Assembly (NCBI GenBank): GCA_020427395.1
Contig: JAGQON010000006.1
Location: 1-42,128 of the forward strand
Source of the DNA: Phycisphaerales bacterium
Lineage (GTDB): Bacteria > Planctomycetota > Phycisphaerae > Phycisphaerales > UBA1924
DNA length: 42,128 nucleotides
Reading direction: 5' to 3'
In this document: positions 26,842-36,169 of the stretch, piece after piece
Position numbering within the stretch: position 1 is the first letter of the stretch
Layout: each line of letters begins with the position of its first letter
Program-made: the position numbers and the translations under genes
Notes under the pieces: model-generated
The model's input: only the letters and a program-made list of their open reading frames with translations
Told to the model about the DNA's origin: nothing
The model's database searches: none

Positions 26842-28578
26842 TCAGGGCGAGACAAAGATGCCCGAGCCCGGTCGGTAGGGCGTCACGCCTTCGCGGGCGC
26901 GTGTTTCGCCATCACCGCCACGCGGGTCGCGCGGCTCCCAGTCGACCTTGGTCTGCCCCAGCAGCGTGCCTGTTGCGAACGCCAGATCGATCTGGGCGAT
27001 CTGATACTCCACGATGGCGCGGATCTCGGTCAGGCGGGCGTTGGCGAGGTTGGCATCGGCGTCCAGCACATCGGTCGTGGTCGAGCGGCCCACATCGAAC
27101 TGGCGCTGCTCGGCATCGAGCACGCGGGCGCTGAGTTGCACGGCCTCTTGCGCGGCCAGAATCCGGTTCCAGGTGCTGCTGAGCTGGTCGATCGCGTCGT
27201 AGACCTCGCGGGTGATGGATTGCTCACGGGCGTCGCGTGTCGCCAGGGTCTGCAGACGGGCGAGGATCGACTGGGCGAGCGAGGATTTGCGTTGCTCGTT
27301 GCCCAGAGGGATCTCGGCGTTGAGCCCGATCGACCACGACTCAAAGTTGTTGCGTCCCAGGGTGTCGATCGAGTTATCGAGGGTGCCGCCGAGCCCGTTG
27401 ACGCCGTAGGTGTACTGGAGGGCCACGAGCGGCAGGGCTTGGTTCTCGGCAAAGGCGATGTTGGCCGCGTCGCGGGCGAGGTTGAGCTCGATCTCCAGCA
27501 GTTCCATGCGGTTGTCGAGGGCCGCTTGCACAAGCAGCGGGGTGTTGAAGTCGTACTCGACGGGGTCCGGGGGCGATGCGGGCTCGAGGTGGGTCGCGGA
27601 ATCGACATCCAGGCCGTCGATGTTGAGCAGGGCTTTGAGGGCCCGCTCCTGGAGCGAGACATCGTTCTGGGCGCGGATGATCTGCTCGACTCGATCGGCG
27701 ACGCCCGATTGGGCGCGGACGATATCGACCTCGGTGCCAGTGCCGGCCCGCTCCTTGCGTTGGGCGCGTTCCAGCTGGGCGGCCGCCACGGCGTGCTGCT
27801 GCTCCACGACCTCCAGCGCCCGGATCGCCGCGTACAGACGCCAGTAGGCCCGGTCGACCTCGGCGAGGGTGCGGATGACCTCGAGCTTGGTCTGCGCTTC
27901 GCTGGACTGGCGGTTGTACTCGGCGAGGCGGATCGAGTGCGTCGCGGCCCGGCGTCCGGCGCCGCGTAGCAGGTTGTGGCTCAGCGAGAAGTTCAGGTCG
28001 CTGGTGTACGCGGGGTTGAGCAGCGAGAACGAGTTGTCCGTTGAGAAGCGGGAGATCGGCAGGTTGATGCTCAGCTCGCCGCCGGTGCGCAGCGGGACGC
28101 GGATGCCCGGTGTGATCGATCGCGAGGTTGACTGCGAGCTGTCGAGTGCCGAGGCGACGGCGTCGTCGTTGTCTCGCACGCTGGCGCTGAGTGTGAAGAC
28201 CGACTCGAAGCGGGCCTCTTCTTCGGAGACCTGCTCGGCGGCGATGGTCGGCGCGATGAGTGTGGCGCTGAGGTTGAGGTTGTTGGCGATGGCGGCGATG
28301 CGGGCGTTGTCGAGCGAGAGATCGACGCGTTCCACGCCGGAGAAGCGGGCGCGGGCATCCTCTAGGGTTTCCTGCGCACTGGGCGGGGTTTCCTGCTGAT
28401 AGTCGCGCGGCTCGAGCACGAGCGAGTTGATCGAGCGCAGGCGCTCGGGCGTTGCGATGGTGTGCTTGTCGAGCGGGTCCTTGCCGAACGGGTTGGACAT
28501 GCAGCCGCCGGCGAGCAGCGGGAGCAGACCAATCAGAGGGATAGCGGCGGAGACAGCGAGTGTGCGTGTGTGTGTCAT
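26842..28578 (-). CDS. TolC-like outer membrane efflux lipoprotein
   Basis: 578 residues. A signal peptide with lipobox LLAGGC (C26) marks a lipoprotein. Two outer-membrane efflux protein (OEP) repeats follow, with the long alpha-helical coiled segments typical of the TolC barrel-tunnel (for example VVEQQHAVAAAQLERAQ, and VLDAEQRQFDVGRSTTTDVL). It is the outer-membrane channel of the MacA/MacB efflux system upstream. It starts 13 bases after the permease stop and completes a tripartite exporter. The substrate (antibiotic, lipid or peptide) cannot be told from sequence. Confidence 0.88.
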   Translation of the reverse strand: MTHTRTLAVSAAIPLIGLLPLLAGGCMSNPFGKDPLDKHTIATPERLRSINSLVLEPRDYQQETPPSAQETLEDARARFSGVERVDLSLDNARIAAIANNLNLSATLIAPTIAAEQVSEEEARFESVFTLSASVRDNDDAVASALDSSQSTSRSITPGIRVPLRTGGELSINLPISRFSTDNSFSLLNPAYTSDLNFSLSHNLLRGAGRRAATHSIRLAEYNRQSSEAQTKLEVIRTLAEVDRAYWRLYAAIRALEVVEQQHAVAAAQLERAQRKERAGTGTEVDIVRAQSGVADRVEQIIRAQNDVSLQERALKALLNIDGLDVDSATHLEPASPPDPVEYDFNTPLLVQAALDNRMELLEIELNLARDAANIAFAENQALPLVALQYTYGVNGLGGTLDNSIDTLGRNNFESWSIGLNAEIPLGNEQRKSSLAQSILARLQTLATRDAREQSITREVYDAIDQLSSTWNRILAAQEAVQLSARVLDAEQRQFDVGRSTTTDVLDADANLANARLTEIRAIVEYQIAQIDLAFATGTLLGQTKVDWEPRDPRGGDGETRAREGVTPYRPGSGIFVSP

Positions 28579-28591
28579 GGTGCGTGTGTGA

Positions 28592-29851
28592 TCACTCGTG
28601 ACGGAGCGCGTTGATTGGGTTGAGCATGGATGCCTTGATGGCGGGGAACATGCCGAAGATGATGCCGACGGACGCGGAGAAGGTCAGCGAGAGCACGATG
28701 GCCCACGCGGGGATAGATAAGTTGTCAATAGGAAGATTCGGGATCATCTGAACGGCGAGTGTGAAGATTTTTCCAATGAGAAGCCCCAGCAATCCACCTA
28801 CGAAGCAAAGGACAACCGCCTCGACGAGGAACTGCATGAGCACGACGGGCGGTTTGGCTCCCATGGCTTTGCGGAGCCCGATCTCGCGGGTGCGCTCTGA
28901 GACAGAAACGAGCATGATGTTCATGATTCCGATACCGCCGACGAGAAGTGAGATGGCGACAACGACAACCATCACAATCTTGATGATTCTGGCAACATTG
29001 TTGAATCCATCGATGAAGCTCTGGACAGCAAACATTTGAAAGGTGTCTTCGTCATCCGGAGCAAGTTTGCGGTGATTACGGAGGAGAAATCTGATCTCGG
29101 CTTTCGCATCATCGACGACATCCGGTGAAGCAAGCTGAATGATGAACGAGGTCCATGTATACGGGTTCATCATTTTATGAGTTGAGTAGGGGATGTAGAG
29201 CTCAACACGCGTTTGGCCACCTTCGAACAGAGATGACTCTTTCGTCTCAAGGACTCCAACGATCAGGAAGCGTCGTCCGTCAACGAGGAGGTAATCACCA
29301 ACCGGATCAGTGTCGAGATTGAGTTCTTCGATTCCCTGCTCGTTGATCAGACAGACTTGGCGGTTCTCCGCGTCATCAATCTTCGAGAATGGGCGTCCGA
29401 ACAATATCTCACGATTTTCAATCTCATTCCACTTCGGCCAAATCCCAGTGACACGGACACCTTGTGCGACTTTTTTCCCATAGCTGACATCCCATCGAGC
29501 ACCACTTTGGGGTGTGATCGCCTTGATGGATTCTGTATTGTCCTCGATGAGATGAGCTTCATATGTCGTCAGCTTGACATCTGTCCAGCTCATGACGGCG
29601 CGCTTCGACTCGGGGACATTGCCGTCCATGTACATTTTGTTCGCACCGAATCCCTCAAACTCCTTGAGGACATAACCCTGCATCCCTTGAAGTCCCGCGG
29701 CAATAACAGTCACACCTACCACGCCGATGATGATGCCAAGCGCGGTCAGCACCGCGCGTACTTTGTTTGCCCAGACTTGTCCAAGCGCAAGGAACACGGT
29801 CTGCCAAAGCAGGCGAATGATCATGAAGACGAAAGAGATCGCAATTTTCAT
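28592..29851 (-). CDS. MacB-type ABC transporter permease (FtsX domain)
   Basis: 419 residues. An N-terminal helix (LGQVWANKVRAVLTALGIIIG is the characteristic MacB start) is followed by a periplasmic MacB core domain (about 55-290) and a C-terminal FtsX domain with three helices. ERTREIGLRKAMGA, the coupling segment, is present, as is the ending SMLNPINALRHE. It overlaps the ATPase gene by 4 bases (ATGA), so translation is coupled. From about 28714 to 29900 the GC content is roughly 50%, compared with about 65% on either side, so the gene looks mosaic (see findings). Confidence 0.92.
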   Translation of the reverse strand: MKIAISFVFMIIRLLWQTVFLALGQVWANKVRAVLTALGIIIGVVGVTVIAAGLQGMQGYVLKEFEGFGANKMYMDGNVPESKRAVMSWTDVKLTTYEAHLIEDNTESIKAITPQSGARWDVSYGKKVAQGVRVTGIWPKWNEIENREILFGRPFSKIDDAENRQVCLINEQGIEELNLDTDPVGDYLLVDGRRFLIVGVLETKESSLFEGGQTRVELYIPYSTHKMMNPYTWTSFIIQLASPDVVDDAKAEIRFLLRNHRKLAPDDEDTFQMFAVQSFIDGFNNVARIIKIVMVVVVAISLLVGGIGIMNIMLVSVSERTREIGLRKAMGAKPPVVLMQFLVEAVVLCFVGGLLGLLIGKIFTLAVQMIPNLPIDNLSIPAWAIVLSLTFSASVGIIFGMFPAIKASMLNPINALRHE

Positions 29852-30750
29852 GACTCGCCCTCGCTCTCAACACTGACTGGTGCGTCTTTGGGTTTGCGAG
29901 AGAAGAACGAGCGCTTGTTCTTCTCTTCTTCCTCAAGTCGGCGTCGGCGTTCCTCGTCGGCCTTCTTATTGATCTTGAGCTCGGCCTCGGTGATCTGTGC
30001 TCGACCCTCGCTCATCCGCTTCACCCAGTCGAGGTGGATTGGGTCCTCGTGCGATGGGTGATCGGAGATGATCCGCCCGTCGCGCAGACGCACGATTCGC
30101 TGGGCGTGCCCCGCGACATCTTCTTCGTGCGTGACGATGACGATGGTCTGCCCGGCCTCGTGGAGCTGCTGGAAGAGATCGATGATCTCCACCGTGGTCT
30201 TGGAGTCGAGGTTGCCCGTCGGCTCGTCAGCCAGGATCATCGAGGGCTCGTTCACCAGCGCGCGGGCGATGGCGACGCGCTGGCGTTGCCCGCCCGAGAG
30301 CTGGTTGGGGCGGTGGCCCATTCGGTCGTCGAGCCCGACGAGTCGCAGGGCGTCTTTCGCGCGCTTGCGGGCGCTGAAGAGGTGCTGCTTGGAGTAGAGC
30401 ATCGGCAGCATGACATTGCGGAGCGCGGTCGAGCGTGAGAGCAGCTCGTAGCTCTGGAAGATGAAGCCGATCTCCTGGTTGCGGACCTGCGCCAGTTTGC
30501 CCATGCCCATCTTGTGGGTCGGGTGCCCGCTGAGGATGTACTGCCCGCTGGTGGGCTTGTCGAGGCAGCCGAGGATGTTCATGAGCGTGGACTTGCCCGA
30601 GCCCGATGCGCCCATGATGGCGACGAACTCGTTGGGGTAGATGTCCAGGTCCACCCCGTCGAGCGCGCGCACCCGTTCCTCGCCGACCTTGAAGACCTTC
30701 TTCAGCTGGCGGATGCGGATGGTCGGGTTGTTGCCCTTGGGCGATGCCAT
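29848..30750 (-). CDS. MacB-type ABC transporter ATPase
   Basis: 300 residues. Walker [11 protein letters not shown]-loop FQSYELL, signature LSGGQRQRV, Walker [13 protein letters not shown] and switch histidine in VTHEEDVA are all intact, so it should be an active ATPase. The ATPase domain is of the LolD/MacB type. The C-terminus is extended by about 60 residues, highly charged ([17 protein letters not shown]), which is unusual. It is separated from the MacA gene stop by only 2 bases and overlaps the permease gene, so ATPase and permease are separate proteins here rather than the fused MacB of E. coli. Confidence 0.93.
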   Translation of the reverse strand: MASPKGNNPTIRIRQLKKVFKVGEERVRALDGVDLDIYPNEFVAIMGASGSGKSTLMNILGCLDKPTSGQYILSGHPTHKMGMGKLAQVRNQEIGFIFQSYELLSRSTALRNVMLPMLYSKQHLFSARKRAKDALRLVGLDDRMGHRPNQLSGGQRQRVAIARALVNEPSMILADEPTGNLDSKTTVEIIDLFQQLHEAGQTIVIVTHEEDVAGHAQRIVRLRDGRIISDHPSHEDPIHLDWVKRMSEGRAQITEAELKINKKADEERRRRLEEEEKNKRSFFSRKPKDAPVSVESEGES

Positions 30751-30752
30751 GA

Positions 30753-32150
30753 TCAGGGCTGCTCCTGCGTGTCGGTCTCGTTGGTGGGCTCACCCTCGAT
30801 GGCGTCATCGCTCTGAGAATCAGCGGCCTCGGATTCCTCGCTCGGGGTTTCCGCGTCCTCTGTACCGTCTTCACCCTCGGATGTGGTGCTCGCCGCTTCG
30901 GGCTTGTCGTTCTGATCGCGTACGGCCCGGTCGTGCTTGAGGTCCACGAGCACGCGGAACGGTCCGGTGACGATCAGGTCGTCCTTGCTGAGTCCCTCGG
31001 TGATGACGGTCTGGGTGAGGTCCGACGGGCCGACGCTCACTGGGGTGGCGACGGTCTTGCCGTCCACGACGCGGTAGACCACGCGGGTGAAGGTCTTGTT
31101 GAGGTCGACCAGCTCGTTGCCGTCCTTGATCTCTTCGGGGATCTCATCGATCCGGCGATCGACCACGGCCTGCGAGGGCACGATCATCGCGTCGTAGTAG
31201 TGCTCGACCACGATGTCCGTCGAGGCGCTGAGCCCCGAGTAGAGCGTTTCACCTTCGGGCAGGTCCATGAGGATCTCGACCTCGAAGGTGCCGGTGCCGT
31301 CGGCGGCGACCTGACGCTTGAGGGCGATCTTCTGCACCTTGCCGTCGTACTCGCGATCGGTGTAGGCGTTGATGTAGATCTTGGCGTCCTGTCCGACTTC
31401 GACGGGGGCGATGTTCGCCTCGTCGACCTGGGCCTTGAGGAGCATCTGGGAGAGGTCGGCGATCTCCATGATGATCGAGCCGGGGTTGTTGGTGGTGCCG
31501 ACGATGACGGTTTCGCCCTCTTCAGCGTTGAGTGCCGTGATGACGCCGTCGATGGGCGAGGTGATGGTGGTGTTGTCGAGATCGGTCTGGGCACGCTCGA
31601 TCTGTGCTCGCCCTTGCTCGATCTGGTGGATGAGGACCTGCTTGTTGGACTGGGCCTGCAGGAACGATGCTTCGGCGGCGTCGAGTTCGGCCTTGGTCGC
31701 GTCGCCGGTCTCGTTGAGCTGCTGGAGGCGCTCGTAGCTCAGGCGGGCGTTGATGAGCGCGGCCTCGGCACCACCCAGCGATGCCTCCTGCCCGGCGAGC
31801 CCTGCCTTGGCACTATCGAGCGCGGCCACGAGGTCCTGCGGATCGAGGCGGATGACCACATCGCCCTTCTTCACCTGCTCGCCCTCCTCGAATGGGAGCG
31901 CGAGGATCTTGGCGGAGACCTGGGAGGAGATTTTGACCAGCTTGCGTGGCTCGATGGAGCCGGGCGCGGAGACGGTGCGTTCGAGATCGCCAAAGCTGAC
32001 GGGCTCCATGAGCACGGGCATGCCGGCGTCGGCTTCGCTGTTGCGATTGACAAACTGTTGCCCGACAGGCGATTTGACGACGATAAAGCCGATGCCGGCG
32101 AGCACGCCGATACCGATGGTCGTGGCGACCAGAATCTTCCCAATTCCCAT
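30753..32150 (-). CDS. MacA-like periplasmic adaptor (HlyD family)
   Basis: 465 residues. One N-terminal membrane anchor (about 7-27) is followed by a lipoyl half-motif, a helical hairpin (coiled coil about 100-190 with LQQLNETGDATKAELDAAE), the second lipoyl half (ITSPIDGVITALNAEEGETV) and a barrel domain (about 240-330). It ends in an acidic tail of about 60 residues rich in E, S, D and T, absent from E. coli MacA. AAGGGGAG lies 6 bases before the ATG. It is the first gene of a MacA-ATPase-permease-TolC operon. Confidence 0.92.
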   Translation of the reverse strand: MGIGKILVATTIGIGVLAGIGFIVVKSPVGQQFVNRNSEADAGMPVLMEPVSFGDLERTVSAPGSIEPRKLVKISSQVSAKILALPFEEGEQVKKGDVVIRLDPQDLVAALDSAKAGLAGQEASLGGAEAALINARLSYERLQQLNETGDATKAELDAAEASFLQAQSNKQVLIHQIEQGRAQIERAQTDLDNTTITSPIDGVITALNAEEGETVIVGTTNNPGSIIMEIADLSQMLLKAQVDEANIAPVEVGQDAKIYINAYTDREYDGKVQKIALKRQVAADGTGTFEVEILMDLPEGETLYSGLSASTDIVVEHYYDAMIVPSQAVVDRRIDEIPEEIKDGNELVDLNKTFTRVVYRVVDGKTVATPVSVGPSDLTQTVITEGLSKDDLIVTGPFRVLVDLKHDRAVRDQNDKPEAASTTSEGEDGTEDAETPSEESEAADSQSDDAIEGEPTNETDTQEQP

Positions 32151-32178
32151 TCCAGCTCCCCTTCAGGCGGGTCCAAGG

Positions 32179-32502
32179 CCTCCCGATGCCGGGAGGTGCG
32201 TGTAGTTTTATGGGATTCACAGGTCTGAGTTTCGCCAAATGTGGAACGATGGGCGCATTCTCGTGACTCAGATCCAGAATTCCGCGCAGAAAGACACCCC
32301 GCACGGGCGGGGTGCAACTGTTTCCGGTGGCCGGGGGGTGGCATGCAGGCGGCGGAGTCTCCTGCATGTGATTGGTTCTTCAAGGACATGCAGAAGCCGA
32401 AGGCGGCGTCTGCATGGCACCCAGCGCGTGGTCACCTGATGCTTGGATGACCCTCTCCGTTCCGCCTTCGGCGGACCACCTTCCCCGCATGCGCGGGGGA
32501 GG
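32179..32502. repeat. Hairpin-rich spacer between glyS and the MacA gene
   Basis: The 357-base gap 32151-32507 holds no convincing gene but many perfect inverted repeats: CCTCCCG/CGGGAGG (32179-32196, in the MacA leader), CACCCCGC/GCGGGGTG (32296-32315), CATGCAGG/CCTGCATG (32342-32368), ATGCAGA/TCTGCAT (32388-32415), TCCGCC/GGCGGA (32461-32475) and CCTTCCCCGC/GCGGGGGAGG (32479-32502, one G-U). The last two lie just 3' of the glyS stop and may end glyS transcription, though no T-run follows. The middle group has no clear role and could be a structured RNA or decayed repeats. Confidence 0.45.
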
Positions 32503-32507
32503 CGAGG

Positions 32508-34106
32508 TTAGAGCCCCAGCTTCTCGGCCAGGAAGTCGCCGACCTTGTCGATGGCGATGCGTTCCTGATCGAGTGTGTCGCGGTGGCGGACGGTGACAGT
32601 GTTGTCGGTCAAGGAGTCGCCGTCGATCGTGAAGCAGAAGGGGCAGCCGGCCTCGTCCATGCGGGCGTAGCGCTTGCCGATCGACTGCTTCTCGTCGTAC
32701 TCGATCGTGCCGAGGTGCCCGAAACGCTTTCGCAGTTCGTGGTAGAGCGGTTCGGCGACCTCGGGCATGCCGTCCTTCTTGACCAGTGGGAAGACGGCCG
32801 CCTTGATCGGGGCGAGGCGCGGGTGGAACTTCATGTACACGCCCGAAGCGCGATCGGGGTCGGGGGTGTAAGCCTCGCAGAGCAGCGCGAGCACGCCGCG
32901 GTCGAGACCGGCGGAGGGCTCGATGACATGGGGGAGGTACCACTCGCCCTTGGGCTGCCCGTTGGGCAGCAGCTCGCCACGGGTGGTGTCGTGATACTCC
33001 ATCTTCTTCTTGGAGTGGTCCTGGTGCTGCTTGAGGTCGAAGTTGGTCCGGTCGGCGATGCCCTCAAGCTCGCCGAAGCCCGGCGCGGTGAAGGGGAAGC
33101 GGTACTCGATGTCGGAGGTGCCCGCTCCTTCCTTGGCGTAGTGGGCCAGCTCGTCCTTGTCGTGCTCACGCAGGATCAGGTTGTCGCCCTTGAGCCCCAG
33201 CGACTGCCACCAGCTCATGCGCCAGTCGCGCCAGAAGGCGTACCACGCGCCGGCCTCGTCGGGGTGGCAGAAGAACTCGATCTCCATCTGCTCAAACTCA
33301 CGGCTGCGGAAGGTGAAGTTGCGCGGCGTGACCTCGTTGCGGAAGGCCTTGCCCGTCTGCGCGATACCGAAGGGGACGGCGACGCGGGTGGTGTCGACGA
33401 CATTCTTGAAGTTGATGAAGATCCCCTGCGCGGTCTCCGGGCGGAGGTACGCGGCGTTGTCCTCGATGTTGCCGGTGGCGCCGAGGACGGTCTTGAACAT
33501 CAGGTTGAACGCGCGTGGCTCGGTCAGGGTGCCGACTTCCTTCGCATCCGGGCCGACGGTGATCTTGAGTTCCTCCGCGGAAAGATCGGTCAGCGGGCAG
33601 ATGTCCACATCGTCCTTCGTCAGATCGGACTTCTTGTACTTGGAGAGTTTCTTGAGGGCGGTCTCGAAGGACTTGTCGTCGTTCTCGATGAACGCGTAGA
33701 TCTGCCCGGATTTGTCACCCTTCTGCCCCATGCACATCAGATGGTCAGCGCGATAGCGGGATTTGGTCTCGCGGCAATCGACCATCGGGTCGTTGAAGCC
33801 GCCCACATGACCCGATGCTTCCCAGACCCTGGGGTTTTGGATGATGCATGAATCCAGCGGCACGATCTCGACGGGCTTGCCGTCGGGGCCGAGCTTGCCA
33901 TCGCAGCCCTTCATAACGACATCGGTCCACCACGCGTCGCGGAGGTTCTTCTTGAGCTGGGCGCCGAGTGGGCCGTAGTCCCAGAAGCCGTTGACGCCGC
34001 CGTAGATCTCGGAGGCGGGGTAGATGAACCCGCGGCGTTTGCAGAGCGACATGATGTCGTCCATTGACTTGACGGAAGATTCGGTTTGCTCGGCGTTTGC
34101 GGTCAT
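32508..34106 (-). CDS. glyS: Glycine--tRNA ligase (homodimeric class II type)
   Basis: 532 residues. It is the single-chain class II GlyRS of the archaeal/eukaryotic-like (alpha2) type, not the two-subunit bacterial GlyQ/GlyS form. Landmarks are CKRRGFIYPASEIYGG at the start, RVWEASGHVGGF, the motif 2 region LRPETAQGIFINFKN with FRNEVTPRNFTFRSREF (motif 2 arginine), and motif 3 EPSAGLDRGVLALL. An anticodon-binding domain (LAPIKAAVFPLVKKD) ends the protein. No T-box or Gly-rich leader is visible upstream; the 130-base upstream gap holds a GGGATYR array instead. Confidence 0.95.
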   Translation of the reverse strand: MTANAEQTESSVKSMDDIMSLCKRRGFIYPASEIYGGVNGFWDYGPLGAQLKKNLRDAWWTDVVMKGCDGKLGPDGKPVEIVPLDSCIIQNPRVWEASGHVGGFNDPMVDCRETKSRYRADHLMCMGQKGDKSGQIYAFIENDDKSFETALKKLSKYKKSDLTKDDVDICPLTDLSAEELKITVGPDAKEVGTLTEPRAFNLMFKTVLGATGNIEDNAAYLRPETAQGIFINFKNVVDTTRVAVPFGIAQTGKAFRNEVTPRNFTFRSREFEQMEIEFFCHPDEAGAWYAFWRDWRMSWWQSLGLKGDNLILREHDKDELAHYAKEGAGTSDIEYRFPFTAPGFGELEGIADRTNFDLKQHQDHSKKKMEYHDTTRGELLPNGQPKGEWYLPHVIEPSAGLDRGVLALLCEAYTPDPDRASGVYMKFHPRLAPIKAAVFPLVKKDGMPEVAEPLYHELRKRFGHLGTIEYDEKQSIGKRYARMDEAGCPFCFTIDGDSLTDNTVTVRHRDTLDQERIAIDKVGDFLAEKLGL

Positions 34107-34145
34107 TTTCCGGTTCCCTTGGGGTTGAGCGGAAGTGTAGGAGGA

Positions 34146-34173
34146 GGGATCAGGGATTGGGGATTGGGGATCA
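34146..34173 (+). repeat. GGGATYR heptamer array upstream of the AbgT gene
   Basis: Four tandem heptamers: GGGATCA, GGGATTG, GGGATTG, GGGATCA, then GGGAAGA. It has the same register, length and flanking (purine-rich GAGGA before, GGRAA after) as the array inside dnaE. It lies between divergent glyS and the AbgT-type gene. Confidence 0.75.
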
Positions 34174-34236
34174 GGGAAGAGTTGGTCGCGAGGACGGCGG
34201 GTTGCGGGTCATGGGCAGATCGGGGACACTGGCGGT

Positions 34237-36111
34237 ATGTCGAAAGAAACAGCATCAACTGGATCCGATCGTCCCAAGGCGGGCATCCTTGGCTCGTTCC
34301 TCAATGGCATCGAGTGGCTTGGCAACAAGCTGCCCGACCCGGCGTTCCTGTTCCTGATCGGGCTGGGGCTGGTGCTGCTGGCCAGCAATCTCGCGGCCCC
34401 GTCGCTGCCCGAGGGCTTCGAGGTCCGATGGCGGGTCGATGTCGCCAACGGTGGTGTGGATGAGCGCGTGGGGGTCATCGGGCGAGTTACCGAGACCGAG
34501 GGCGGCGAGGTCTTCGAGCCCGCGAGCATCGTGGTCGACAACGCCGACCCGGCGAACCTGATGGCCCGCCTCGTGATCGATGAAACGGGCGAGACCGTGG
34601 TTGGCCCGGACGGTGCGCCGCTGAATGTGGGCGAGCACGGGTGGGCGGTGTTCGAGAAGGTGCCGGTCGATACGGACGGAGACCCGGAGACGCCGCCGGT
34701 GCTGGTCTCGAATGGACGCGTGATGTTCGCCCGCTCGCTGCTGACCAGCGAGGGCATCTACTGGCTGCTGGCGAGCATGGAGGCGAACTTTCTGGGCTTT
34801 GCGCCGCTGGGTGTGGTGCTGCTGGGAATGCTGGGCATTGGGCCGATGGAGCGGGTGGGGCTGATCTCGGCGCTATTGCGTGCGTCGCTGTCGCGCGTGC
34901 CGGGCATGCTGCTCACGCCGGCGATGATCTTCCTGGGGATCATGAGCTCGCTGGGCTCGGACGCGGGATATGTCGTGCTCCCGCCACTTGCGGCGCTGGC
35001 GTACCTGGCGGTGGGTCGTTCGCCCTTGGCGGGGATCGCGGCGGTCTTCGCGGGTGTCGCGGCGGGGTTCAACGCGAACCTGCTGATCACGAGTCTTGAG
35101 CCGCTGATGAGCAACCTGTCGCAGAACGCGGCCCAGACGATCGACGCCGACCGTGCGGTCGCGGCGACCGCGGCGTGGTACTTCATGGCGATTTCGACGA
35201 TCGTGCTGACCTTTGTCGGCTGGGCCATCACCGCGGTGTTCGTGGAGAAGCGCCTGGCCGCGAAGTCGCCCGAGGACGGCGGGCCCGATCTAGCGCACGC
35301 TTCAACGCTCGACGGGCACGGCACGCTCAAGCCCGAAGAGGTGAAGGGGTTGCTCTGGGCGGGTGTGGTCTTCGCGATCGGACTGGCGTTCACCGCGATG
35401 CTGGTGTTCTGGAAGGGCTCGCCCCTCTACGGCACCGACGGCCCGTTCCCGCGATGGGTCGCGGTGATCGTGCCGCTGATGTTCATCCTGACCATCGTGC
35501 CCGCGTGCGTGTACGGCGCAGTTGTCGGCAACATCAAATCGACAAAGGATGCAGCACGGACGATGGTCGAATCCATGGCCGGCATGGCGCCGATCATCGT
35601 GCTGGCGTTCTTCGCGGGGCAGTTCGTCGCGGCGTTCGATGAATCCGGGCTCGGGCGCATGCTCGCGTTCTCGGGCGGCGAGTGGCTGTTCAACCAGCAG
35701 TTCGGCGCGGGGGCGCTGCTCATCGCGTTCATTCTCGTGACGATGGTGTTCAACCTGTTCGTTGGCTCGATGAGCGCCAAGTACGCGCTGTTTGCGCCGA
35801 TCTTCGTGCCGATGTTCATGCTGATCGGCATCCGCCCGGAGATGACGCAGACGGCGTACCGCATCGGCGACTCGACGACCAACATCATCACGCCGCTCAA
35901 TCCGTACATGGTCATCATCCTGATGTATGTGCAGAAGTACGCGCCCAAGGCGGGCATCGGCACGCTGATCGCCATGATGCTGCCTTACACCATCGCGTTC
36001 ACGCTGGTGTGGATGGCGTTGATCCTGATATGGAACGCCACCGGCTTGCCGCTCGGTGTCGGTGACCCGGTCGAGGTCTTCAGCGAGGGCTACGGTGCTG
36101 TCGCGCCCTGA
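34237..36111 (+). CDS. AbgT family transporter
   Basis: 624 residues with about ten or more membrane helices. The family signature is in the last third (GDSTTNIITPLNPYMV, then QKYAPKAGIGT), with SMSAKYALFAPIF before it. AbgT proteins move p-aminobenzoyl-glutamate inward or, in MtrF/YdaH-like members, export p-aminobenzoate and confer sulfonamide tolerance. An extra block of about 110 hydrophilic residues (about 55-165) lies between the first and second helices, making the protein longer than the usual 510 or so. The gene stands alone. No ribosome site is visible, but the ATG at 34237 matches the expected N-terminus. Confidence 0.9.
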   Translation: MSKETASTGSDRPKAGILGSFLNGIEWLGNKLPDPAFLFLIGLGLVLLASNLAAPSLPEGFEVRWRVDVANGGVDERVGVIGRVTETEGGEVFEPASIVVDNADPANLMARLVIDETGETVVGPDGAPLNVGEHGWAVFEKVPVDTDGDPETPPVLVSNGRVMFARSLLTSEGIYWLLASMEANFLGFAPLGVVLLGMLGIGPMERVGLISALLRASLSRVPGMLLTPAMIFLGIMSSLGSDAGYVVLPPLAALAYLAVGRSPLAGIAAVFAGVAAGFNANLLITSLEPLMSNLSQNAAQTIDADRAVAATAAWYFMAISTIVLTFVGWAITAVFVEKRLAAKSPEDGGPDLAHASTLDGHGTLKPEEVKGLLWAGVVFAIGLAFTAMLVFWKGSPLYGTDGPFPRWVAVIVPLMFILTIVPACVYGAVVGNIKSTKDAARTMVESMAGMAPIIVLAFFAGQFVAAFDESGLGRMLAFSGGEWLFNQQFGAGALLIAFILVTMVFNLFVGSMSAKYALFAPIFVPMFMLIGIRPEMTQTAYRIGDSTTNIITPLNPYMVIILMYVQKYAPKAGIGTLIAMMLPYTIAFTLVWMALILIWNATGLPLGVGDPVEVFSEGYGAVAP

Positions 36112-36169
36112 TCCGCTTCTTGAGTCGATGTAACGAATCCTGTCCGCATCGATCCTGTAAGAGGTTGAA

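Noticed and set aside
32151..32507. CRISPR-like array from repeated hairpins
   Set aside because: The hairpins differ in sequence and spacing; there are no identical repeats with regular spacers.
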